Of a stretch of 64,000 nucleotides of DNA, positions 43,685 through 51,739 are shown piece by piece. The notes under the pieces are model-generated. The model made no database searches, was not told the origin of the DNA, and saw nothing but the letters and a program-made list of their open reading frames with translations. The position numbers and the translations under genes were made by a program. The stretch's first letter is position 1, and each line of letters starts with the position of its first letter. Source of the stretch: Bemisia tabaci (lineage: Eukaryota > Arthropoda > Insecta > Hemiptera > Aleyrodidae); contig NC_092794.1 in assembly GCF_918797505.1 (NCBI RefSeq), forward strand, positions 76,669,345 through 76,733,344, read 5' to 3'.

Positions 43685-45153
43685 CATCCGACTTTTTTGC
43701 GCGCGAAAAAGTCGGATTTGACTGTTATTAAATCAGATTTGATGTTCAAACTGAGCAAAATGCATTATTAGGGACTCTTGAGGGTCGCTGAGCTCAGAAA
43801 TTACAGATACTTCCAAAAAATTCACGTTTCTAAAATTACAGCTCCGTAGCGCTATTTTAGAGGCCCACTGAGCGCCGACCGGCCGCTCAGTGGTCCTGTA
43901 CGGAGCTGTAATTTTAAAAACGTGAATTTTTTGGAAGTATCTATAATTTCTGAACTCAGCATTCTTCAAGAGTCCCTAATAATGCATTTTGCTCAATTTG
44001 AACATTCAATCTGATTTAATAACAGTCAAATCCGACTTTTTTGCGCGCGAAAATCGGTCGGCGCGCGTTGAGCGGAAACTTCAATCGATCATAACTCCGG
44101 AACCGTTTGGTTCCCCAGCTTTCACGACCACTCGTTGGATGCGGAAAAAGACAAACAATTTAATAAACTGGTTTCGGTTCAAATCAAAAAATGTAAAATT
44201 TCAGTTTAATCTGTTTAAAAGAAATTGTTTTTCCTCAAAAACTGAAAAAAAGCACATAAATTAAATTAAAAATTTAATTTTGGGATTTTGACCTTTAGAA
44301 TCTTAAAGTATGCAATTTTAGACGATATTTTGTCCAAACCGGGCCTCAATATCTTGTTTCGTTCGAAAGATATCGAGGGTCACAGGTTTTGACTTCCACC
44401 CCCTCTAGTGCCCCCCCCCCAAAAAAAAAATTTTTGGGGGGTCTGAAAATTTGGGAAAAGAAGCGCTCTAGTATTAGTAACTGATAGAAGAAGTTTTAAT
44501 AAGTTTTAGTGGGGGGGGGGGGCGAAAAATGTCGTTTTTGCATACGGCTTCTTCGTTTTTTTTTTAAAACTTTGTTCGAAACTTGAGGACTTGAAAACGC
44601 AATGTTGAACTAATTTTGAACTTGCTAAGATAATATTGAGGAAAAGTAAAGAGAAATTGGCTCATTTTGCGAGAATATCGTATGATCTTTAAAATGACGT
44701 ATTTGGGGGTCCGAAACCCCCCTTAAAATTAGTTTGAAGTAATTTCTGTGATTTTTACTAGAAGGTGCTTTCAATTTGGTAAATTATCCCGTTTTGTTTT
44801 TCTCTTTACGAAAATTTGAAGTGGAGATATGTTTTTTTGAAAATAGGTCAAATTTGACCTTTGACCTATCATAACTCGGTCAAAAATTAAGATATTGATT
44901 TGCGGTTTTCGCCAGAATCCTTAGTTTTTATGCTCTTTCTAATGATGTATTACAAGATAGGGGTTACCATTTGAAAAAAAAAGTTGGGGGCTGCCGCGCC
45001 CCTCCTGAGGGGGGGGGGGGTCACAAAATTTGACCCCCCCTAGAAGATGGTCCCTTTTAAGATACAAACATTCCTAAAGTTTCGTTTTTCTATCTCTAAC
45101 CGTTAAAAAGTTACGAGGGTGGGGGGTACAGACTTTTGGGACACCCTGTATAT
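43685..45153. repeat. Repeat inserted between the capsid-like and protease genes
   Basis: It starts with a palindrome (43690-44050, centre near 43862; CCGACTTTTTTGCGCGCGAAA on both arms), continues with sequence shared with 2895-3480, then poly-C/poly-G-rich tracts, and ends GGGACACCCTGTA next to the protease gene. The right end looks like a TIR (CAGGGTGTCCC in complement), but no left partner is present, so it is either truncated or a composite of two insertions. Confidence 0.6.
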
Positions 45154-45154
45154 T

Positions 45155-45518
45155 CCTAGTTTGTACGAGCCATTCCAAACATCGTTTCCCGCAGACGCTC
45201 GAGTTGAAATTTTTTTTGCTATCATAATTGTATCCTATTGTCGTCGTCGTTGAGCCACCGCATGAGCGTAAAATATATCGCGTAATTTCAAGGGGTGGTG
45301 CTAGATCACCGAAGCTGTCGTAGTACAATGCATTACCGCTCTCTGAAATCTGGTACGCTGTCGAATGTGTACCGGGTCTATCGCTTCGGTCCAGATTGAC
45401 GATACCGCACTCGGGGATTGGGTTTCTTGGTGGCCGATTCATCGATCATGAACACACCGCTGAAATGCGGGATTCGTATTTGTTCCGTCGGAGCGATTCT
45501 CAACTCAACGTCCGTCAT
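45155..45518 (-). pseudogene. Adenovirus-type cysteine protease (Polinton maturation protease), broken
   Basis: ATG at 45518-45516. A first frame carries an IRIPHFSGV segment; after a one-base frame change near 45450 the second frame carries ECGIVNLDRSDRPGTHSTAY with the catalytic His, YYDSFGDLAPP with the acidic/Asn position, and NSSVCGKRCLEWL with the catalytic Cys. These three blocks and their spacing match adenain-like (Ulp1-fold) proteases of Polintons, which mature virion proteins. In most relatives the residue after CG is His, so Lys here is unusual. The C-terminus is cut off by the repeat ending at 45153. Confidence 0.85.
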
Positions 45519-45541
45519 CGTTCGGCGCGGTAGCTCACAGA

Positions 45542-46291
45542 TCAGTTTAAATTCTTACGGTAAGATCTCAAGTAAAGGCCGTAACCTTTACGGTACGGTC
45601 GCAAGTACAATCCTTCACCAAGGTGGATATTCTTCTTCAACGATCCGTCGATGACCGTCTTGATCATTTTCGCTACCAGTGTGATTGTTCGCGCGGCCAG
45701 ACAGATACTCGTCAGGAGATTCTTGATTCCGGCACCCGTCTTCGGCAAAGCGAAGATTCGCTCCGCCATTTTCTTCTTCTTTTTCGACGCTTTGGCTCCC
45801 GTCTTTAGGATAGCCAAGATTTGCTCGATCGATCGCTCTGCCGGTTTCGTTTTCTTTGACGCTCTCTTCTTCCTCTTCTTCTTCTTAGATTTCTGTTTTT
45901 TCGCTGCCTCCGACGTGTTTAGACCCATTCCGAGTTTGGCTTTGAGTTTCATAGCGTTCGTTAAGGCGTATGCTGCCGCTCTTTCACCCAACGATGAGTC
46001 GGACTCTTTCACACGTTCCCAAGCTCTGTCCGCAAGTATGAGATCGGCTTTTTTCCTCTCGGTGGTGTCTTTGGTCTTATTGTAAGCGATGTCGTGGGAC
46101 TTGCAAGGTTCGTTGAGCGGATTTATACCCGGATCTACGCTTTTCAATCGTTCTGCGAGGCGAGTGCCCGGTCCGCAGTACCTGCAAGCGCCCGGCAAGT
46201 GCAGTTCCAACAGTAGTGAATTTATCAGCGAGTATAACAGTACACGTCCTCGATTGGTTTTGCTGCAAGTTGATAATCTTCTCGGTGACAT
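45542..46291 (-). CDS. Parvovirus VP1-like phospholipase A2 protein of the Polinton
   Basis: Intact 249-codon frame with ATG at 46291. Residues 36-70 hold the PLA2 core: calcium loop CRYCGPGTRL (about 36-45), then the helix with the catalytic pair SHDIAY (His66-Asp67). This is the layout of the VP1-unique domain of parvoviruses, which opens endosomal membranes during entry. A Lys-rich tract follows (KKQKSKKKKRKKRASKK, about 130-150), then a hydrophobic segment around ICLAARTITLVAKMI, and a C-terminal double motif GLYLRPYRKGYGLYLRSYRK. Such a basic tail suggests a DNA-binding or membrane-active virion protein. It is transcribed divergently from the ATPase gene, 76 bp away. Family call confident; role in this element inferred. 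Confidence 0.85.
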   Translation of the reverse strand: MSPRRLSTCSKTNRGRVLLYSLINSLLLELHLPGACRYCGPGTRLAERLKSVDPGINPLNEPCKSHDIAYNKTKDTTERKKADLILADRAWERVKESDSSLGERAAAYALTNAMKLKAKLGMGLNTSEAAKKQKSKKKKRKKRASKKTKPAERSIEQILAILKTGAKASKKKKKMAERIFALPKTGAGIKNLLTSICLAARTITLVAKMIKTVIDGSLKKNIHLGEGLYLRPYRKGYGLYLRSYRKNLN

Positions 46292-46367
46292 ACTCTGACG
46301 AAAATGTCCATACTATTTATACGGAGAAGTAGAAAATGACTGTCCGATAAAATAGGGAACGAATACG
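46292..46367. promoter_or_regulatory. 76-bp divergent promoter between the PLA2 and ATPase genes
   Basis: On the - strand, CGTATAAATAGTATG (46323-46309) is a TATA box 20-30 nt before TCAGAGTATG, where TCAG resembles the arthropod initiator, and the PLA2 ATG follows. On the + strand a weaker GATAAAATAG (46345-46354) precedes the ATPase ATG. Confidence 0.55.
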
Positions 46368-47786
46368 ATGCGACTCGTCAAGCAAAGAAAGTCACTGCGA
46401 GTCCCAAACCTCGACAAAGGTAAGAAGCAAAATGAAAACCGACAACGACGACGACACAGTGAACTGTTACCGGACACCATCCGTTGCATCGTTTGCAGAC
46501 CGTCCAATTTCGGTAAAACAAACGTGATGGTTTGCTTGCTACAACATCCGAACGGATTGAAGTTCCGCAACGTGTACTTGTACTCCAAGACACCGTTTCA
46601 ACCAAAGTACGAAGAACTTCGTCGGATATTCGACGGAATCGACGGTCTCGGATACAACGTCTATTCGGACACGGCCAAGATTGTTCCACCAAACGATGCA
46701 GCATCGGATTCCGTCTTTATTTCCGATGATGTCGCCTGTGACAAACAAAATGCAATGCGGGATTATTTCAGTATGGGAAGGCACAGCTCGGTCGACAGTT
46801 TCTACTTGTGTCAAACTTATTCTCGCATACCGAAACAATTGACTCGCGATAACGCTAACCTACTCGTAGTTTTCAAACAGGACAATACAAACTTCCGACA
46901 CATCTACGACGATCACGTCAACACAGATTTCACGTTCGAAGATTTCAGACATATCTGCTCAGTGTGCTGGCACGATAAGTACGGGTTTTTAGTCATCGAT
47001 AAAAATGGCAATAAGATAGATAAAACAATGTTTGTTGATAGTTTATTTGCTTCGTACGGATCACCAAAAAATAGGAACAATGATGATGATGATTATTCAA
47101 AGGAGGATGATGATGACGACGATGAATCGTTCCAAGATGCAACAGATAAAGAAAAAACGACGGGTCACACTGAAGACGACGATTCTCGCGAGACAACCAC
47201 TGCCTCGAACTTACAGTTCTACTTAAACGAATTGGGAAAACATCCAAGAGAGTCCGATACCGCGTATGGTGTGCGGAGAGCAATCAACGGAAACTTTCTT
47301 GTCGGTAACCGAACCATTAGTTTCGATTCGGACGGACGACTAATCTTGGACGGTGACGATGAGGTGTTCGAACCGACTCCCGGGTTCTTGGAGCTTCTTT
47401 TTAAGAAACATCCGCGCAATTACACAGCAGATGATCGCGCTAAATTCCAACGAATAGTTTCGCTCATCAATGCGCAACGTTGGGATCATCATCCACACGG
47501 TAGACCCAAGTCGAACCGCAGTCGTAAATATTGGGATCTCATCAAACCTTTATTCGCTACATCGGCTCCCATTTCAACGAGGACGTCACCGCGTAAAAAA
47601 TTGGAGAAAGGCTCCGGTATCAAAATTCATCGTGCGAAACGGGAACTCGTCTATTGGGACGATCTGAACGAGTTAGTCCAACGTCTCGTTTTACTTGTAG
47701 CTTCGAAACAAGCTGGTCACACCGATCACGATCATGAAATTCTGAGTATCATCGAAGAGCTTCGCGAAGCGGATTACATCCACTAA
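46368..47786 (+). CDS. Packaging-type P-loop ATPase with acidic linker and conserved C-terminal domain
   Basis: Intact 472-codon frame. After a basic start (RRRRH, residues 25-30), the P-loop is RPSNFGKTN (44-52); the first Gly of Walker A is Arg here. A hydrophobic strand ending in a pair of Asp (SVFISDDVACD, about 115-125) is the Walker B position. This matches FtsK/HerA-like DNA-packaging ATPases of Polintons and adeno-like viruses. A highly acidic linker follows (about 225-265). The C-terminal domain (about 270-472) ends VYWDDLNELVQRL-type and EIXSIIEELREADYI-type blocks, a domain I know from insect proteins of unknown function, often fused to or next to Polinton genes. The role is presumably virion DNA packaging. 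Confidence 0.85.
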   Translation: MRLVKQRKSLRVPNLDKGKKQNENRQRRRHSELLPDTIRCIVCRPSNFGKTNVMVCLLQHPNGLKFRNVYLYSKTPFQPKYEELRRIFDGIDGLGYNVYSDTAKIVPPNDAASDSVFISDDVACDKQNAMRDYFSMGRHSSVDSFYLCQTYSRIPKQLTRDNANLLVVFKQDNTNFRHIYDDHVNTDFTFEDFRHICSVCWHDKYGFLVIDKNGNKIDKTMFVDSLFASYGSPKNRNNDDDDYSKEDDDDDDESFQDATDKEKTTGHTEDDDSRETTTASNLQFYLNELGKHPRESDTAYGVRRAINGNFLVGNRTISFDSDGRLILDGDDEVFEPTPGFLELLFKKHPRNYTADDRAKFQRIVSLINAQRWDHHPHGRPKSNRSRKYWDLIKPLFATSAPISTRTSPRKKLEKGSGIKIHRAKRELVYWDDLNELVQRLVLLVASKQAGHTDHDHEILSIIEELREADYIH

Positions 47787-47806
47787 ATATAGGTTCTGCA
47801 CTTAAA

Positions 47807-48085
47807 ATGAGTCACACCGATCGGTTTGGAAGATCGAAAGGGATTTACGTTCGCAACACGAAGCAAGGTCCCAAAGGTGACGGTTTCTTACCAGATTCGG
47901 ACGGGAATTATCTCGTATTCCACAAAGGGATCCGACAACTGCAAGATCCCACAGAGGATACCGACGCTGTGAAAAAACAATGGACAGACTCGAGGTGGAC
48001 GGAGGTTATGAATTCGACACAGCTTTGTTTGGAGAAAATGGAAGAATACAAAAGTACCATGCAACGATTCGAGACGAAATTATAA
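47807..48085 (+). CDS. Small Polinton protein, copy 1
   Basis: 92 codons, MSHTDRFGRSKGIYV start, 21 nt after the ATPase stop and therefore probably co-transcribed with it. It contains GPKGDGFLPDSDGNYLVFHK and RQLQDPTEDTDAVKKQW, then a predicted amphipathic helix. The second half looks coiled-coil-like (LCLEKMEEYKSTMQRFETKL). The pattern FGRS … GPKG … G(N/H)Y … (L)xDP.(E/D)(D/N)DAV recurs in small proteins next to insect Polinton genes, and a structural role has been suggested by its position only. No enzymatic motif. Confidence 0.7.
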   Translation: MSHTDRFGRSKGIYVRNTKQGPKGDGFLPDSDGNYLVFHKGIRQLQDPTEDTDAVKKQWTDSRWTEVMNSTQLCLEKMEEYKSTMQRFETKL

Positions 48086-48149
48086 CGACTGGAAAATAGG
48101 ATCAATCAATTAGAGGTTGTGAATCGAATGAAAGGAAAATTGTGTTGCG

Positions 48150-48427
48150 ATGAGTCACATTGACGGTTTTGGCCGATCGCAATTCCACCGCGGTCCAAAA
48201 GGTGAAATTATATCGTATCGAACAAACGGATTTGCCAAGTGCAAGATCCCGAAAGCGATGAAGATGCGGTGAACAAGAAATGGTCCGAAACCCAATGGAA
48301 GGAAGCCATGAAATTAGGTCAACACTGTCTGGAGCGTATGTACCAACTTCAGCAATCTTACAATCGTCTGACTAAAATAATAGCATCGAAGCAGCAATTG
48401 AATGGAGAGAGTGGACGACAACGTTGA
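48150..48427 (+). pseudogene. Small Polinton protein, copy 2 (frameshifted)
   Basis: Begins MSHIDGFGRS … RGPKGE, then the frame shifts near 48210-48235. The second frame has VQDPESDEDAVNKKWSE followed by a helix (QHCLERMYQLQQSYNRL). It is a tandem duplicate of the 47807-48085 gene, with the same motif order and clear divergence. The next gene, the integrase, begins 12 nt after its stop. Confidence 0.75.
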
Positions 48428-48438
48428 CGGTAATTATC

Positions 48439-49382
48439 ATGTCGGCAGAAAAACGTGGGATCGTCGAGGAGCTACGTAAACCTGCACGACAAAACTATCC
48501 GCGTCGTAAAGCACGGATTCTCGGATTTTTCGATTTATGGCAAGCCGATCTCGTCGAGATGCAACCGTACGCCTCGGTCAACAAAGGATACAGATATCTC
48601 CTCACTGTCATCGACGCGTGCTCGAAAAAGGCTGGGCCGAACCGCTCAAATCGAAAACGGCCACGGATGTCACTTATACCATGCAACGCGTTCTCAAAGC
48701 AGCCGGAGAGTCACCGAAACATTTACAAGTCGATATGGGCTCGGAATACTACAACTCCAAATGTCAAGCATTGATGAAGCATCACAAGATCAATATGTAC
48801 AGCTCGCACTCGACAACCAAAGCCTCTATTGTAGAGCGATTCAACCGAACGCTCGAAACGAAGATGTTGAAAGAATTCAGCGCGCAAGGATCGTACAAGT
48901 GGGTAGATCTATTACCGAAACTCATCCGTGAATATAACGGGAGCGTTCATCGCACTATCGGGATGAAACCGATTGATGTCAACGAAAAGGATGTACCGAT
49001 GATCCTGCAAAAGCTTCGTGGGCCGCCGCTGAGTAAAATCAAAAAGAGACGCCTGGCCAGACGAAAACTGAAAGTCGGTGATCACGTACGGATCTCGAGA
49101 CTCAAAGCCATGTTCGAGAAGGGATACATCCCGAATTGGAGCACGGAAATTTTCAAGATTGTCAGCGTCAATCCGACCGTTCCGATCACGTACGATCTGA
49201 AAGACGCGCACGATACGATCATCAAAGGAAAATTCCACCGCGAAGAACTCCAACCCACCAACTATAAGGATGCGTTCCTGGTGGAGAAAATTCTACGTCG
49301 CAAGAAAAACCAGGCCTTTATGAAATGGTTGGGTCTGGACGCGAGTCACAACAGTTGGATCGATAGTAAGGATTTCGTATAA
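48439..49382 (+). pseudogene. Polinton DDE integrase with chromodomain (one frameshift)
   Basis: ATG at 48439. The frame changes once at about 48632, consistent with loss of a single base in a G run. The DDE residues are visible: first Asp in LWQADLVEM, second in HLQVDMGSEYYN, and Glu in ASIVERFNRTLE. After the core, a basic segment (KIKKRRLARRKLKVGDHVRI) and an SH3-like part are followed by a chromodomain: DAFLVEKILRRKKNQAFMKW then LGLDASHNSWI. It is the retrovirus-like integrase typical of Polintons; the chromodomain may steer insertion. Apart from the frameshift it is nearly complete, so the copy is young relative to the polymerase damage. Confidence 0.9.
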
Positions 49383-49405
49383 ATAGTATGCATTCGCTTC
49401 TCAGT
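49376..49405 (+). promoter_or_regulatory. TATA box plus initiator overlapping the integrase stop
   Basis: CGTATAAATAGTATG (49376-49390), identical over 15 bp to the PLA2 promoter box at 46323-46309 on the other strand, with TCAGT about 22 nt after the TATA start. It points out of the element toward the right TIR, where no gene is seen. Confidence 0.45.
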
Positions 49406-51733
49406 ATCGTAAGGAAGAAATCATAAACGATAAAATAATTCTCATCACTTTCATCGTTGTTGTTGGAGTGAATCCCACAGTGGTGAAAAACTCATCCGAA
49501 GCAAACATCACAATGTGCCCACGTTTTTTAAAGAGGTGTGTGAAAAAACGGCCAAAAATGCCTCAAGGCATTTTCGAATTTTGATCACTTGGGGGTGATA
49601 CAGTAGCTTCCGAGACGCCCAAACCGGTCGCTGTTTTGCTTAGAAGCGCCGGGTTGCGACGTTGCCATTTTTTAAAGTGGAAACCTTTAAAAATTCATAT
49701 CTCCGCCGCATCTCAACCGATTTCAATGAACTTTTTTTTTAAAATGTTCCTCTTAAGCAGAGCTTTCTAGTGATGTATAGTTCTTTGGGGTTTACTTGGC
49801 TTTAAGTGGCACTTCCGCGGTTTTAGCAGTTTTTGATAGACACAAAAATTTAGTTTTTATTTTGCCACGATCGTGGAATCGACGGAATCTAAACAAAAAC
49901 CATTTTAAATGCAAGTTCAGATTCTCACCTTTCTAACGAGCACAATATCATTCCGGGAAAACGTTTAGTTCCCGAGATATGACCGCTCAAAGTTGGTCAC
50001 ATGCGGTTTTGCGCAATGTGAATGCGTGTTATCACTGAGTCATTCGCGAACTAGGGGTCCCTTACGTTCAATTTACGTTGAAATAATTACACAGAGCAGT
50101 AAGGTGTACAACACGAGCCGTATTTTCACCTTCGGCTGCCGATGTGCTACGTTGCCATTTTTTGAAGTGAAAACTCTTAAAGATGCATAACTCAGCTGCG
50201 TTTCAACCGATTTCAATGAACTTTTTTTAAAATGTTCCTGTTAAATAGAGCTATCTAATGGCAGTTAGGTTTCTGGATTTTATTTACCTTAGGGACGCAC
50301 TTAGGTCGTTTATTTGGTTCTTTGCAGAGAGTTTTCATACAAAAAATAGTGTTGCTATTTTTTTCTCTTTTTTTAACATTCAAACTAGATCGGAAGATCA
50401 CCATCGCTTAAAGTATAATGTAAAAATCTTGGTAAATTAGCAACACCACCTTCTCCTGTACAATGAGAGCGTCGCTTTAAATATTTGTACACGTAAGAAT
50501 AGTGATTAAAAGAATCCCTTTTTTTAAAAGTTCTTTCTTTTAAATTTTGCCATTTTAAACCCTCCCACAATCCGCCGAGAAAAAAAAAATATAAATAGCA
50601 AGACTATTTTTTGTAAGAAAAATCTCTGCAAAGAACCACATAAACAACCTAAGTGCCTCCCCAAGGAAAATAAAATCCAGAAACCTAAATGCCATTAGAT
50701 AGCTCTATTTAAGAGGAACATTTTAAAAAAAGTTCATTGAAATCGGTTGAAATGCGGCGGAGATATGAATTTTTAAAGGTTTCCACTTTAAAAAATGGCA
50801 ACGTCGCAACCCAGCGCTTCTAAGCAAAACGGCGACCGGTTTTGGGCGTCTCGGAAGCTACTGTATCACCCCAAGTGATGAAAATTCGAAAATGCCTTGA
50901 GGCATTTTTGGCCGTTTTTTCACACACCTCTTGTAACAGTAGATTTCCAAAAATAATGTTTTGATTCATCACCGCTCCGCAACTATAAATTGAAATTCCG
51001 GAATCAGACCTTACTCTACAGTCTCCATTACTAGTCCAATCCTGGAGGAGATGGTCTCAACCATTTATTCAAGCAAGCATAAAAACTCGTATATACACAA
51101 AAGATACGCATGCGACTTAGGTAAAAGTCGAATTTTCTCGTCAACGAAAAGTCGTATCAAAATTCGGTCTGTTGGTACAGTTTTCCGATCTTCGATAGTG
51201 TAAATGATTCGCAATGATCCCGGGGCAGATCGGAGAAAGGGAATTTTCCGAAAATATTTTCCAGCGCTCCCGAATCAGACCCTACTCTCCGGTCTCCGGT
51301 ACCGGACCCATCCTGGAGGAGACGGTCGATCGATGCCGAAAATATTAAAAGTCCGAAATTCCGAATTTTTTGCACAATCTGACAACAATATACCGAAAAA
51401 TTATTTAATTACTTGCACCATCTGGCAACACTGGAAAATTCGATGTTGCCAAATTTCACCGATAATTAAATAATTTTATGTGCACCGTCCGGCAACACTG
51501 TTGCATAACCGCCATCTTGAAGTGGCAACATGCACCATTACATAACCCGCAGGGGCTACATACACCATTGCATAATCCGGAATATGAAGGGGCAACATAC
51601 AATACCTTTTTACAGCGTTGCCATATGTACAATACCCGCCATACAACACTGTAATTTAATTCGTATTTTTCTGCACCGTCCGGCAACGCTGTTGGATATT
51701 TCACTGGCCTTAAATTCCTATTTCTACCCTACT
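49383..51733 (-). repeat. Right TIR of the Polinton (interrupted)
   Basis: Inverse counterpart of the left TIR. The outer part, 51733-50933, is continuous and contains the empty target of the MULE-like foldback (51523-51531). A foldback (49531-50932) separates ACGTTTTTTAA from GTAACAGTAG, two tracts that are adjacent in the left TIR as CTGTTACAG followed by TTTAAAAAACG. It also carries a second, diverged copy of the CTCCTCCAGGA … CTGATTC block (50990-51055 and 51240-51330 in this orientation). Confidence 0.75.
49531..50932. mobile_element. Foldback element AAGAGGTGTGTG in the right TIR
   Basis: AAGAGGTGTGTGAAAAAACG at 49531 and its complement ending at 50932. The arms are about 300 bp, well matched (including GCCTCAAGGCATTTTCG and CTTCCGAGACGCCC). 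The middle is AT-rich. No target duplication was found and no coding sequence. A CAATTTCAATG(A)AC-type motif near the arm ends also repeats at about 50210. Confidence 0.8.
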
Positions 51734-51739
51734 TCCAGT

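Larger units (their letters stand above)
25721..51733 (+). mobile_element. Polinton/Maverick-type virus-like element, nested and inactivated
   Basis: Both termini begin AGTAGGGT(C/A)GAAAT (25721 inward on +, 51733 inward on -). Directly outside each is TCCAGT (25715-25720 and 51734-51739), a perfect 6-bp target duplication, the size expected for Polinton integration. Inside are the hallmark genes: protein-primed PolB, packaging ATPase, adenovirus-type protease and retrovirus-like integrase, plus a parvovirus-type phospholipase A2 protein. Total span is 26,013 bp. By rough subtraction of the nested insertions, about 10-11 kb is original, shorter than usual Polintons (15-20 kb), so capsid sequence has probably been lost. 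Every large gene except the ATPase and PLA2 frames shows breaks. The insertion lies in a FASN intron, with PolB in FASN sense. Confidence 0.9.

Noticed and set aside
45623..46085. Phe-rich + strand frames
   Set aside because: Antisense shadow of the Lys-rich PLA2-domain gene on the - strand.
46993..47283. Met- and His-rich frames in the acidic linker region of the ATPase
   Set aside because: Shadow frames of the GAT/GAC-rich linker of the real gene.
29149..50940. Inner ACTGTTAC/GTAACAGT pair as the Polinton ends
   Set aside because: First taken as the termini, but homology between the two sides continues far outward to AGTAGGGT with a perfect TCCAGT duplication; the inner pair is just part of the TIR.
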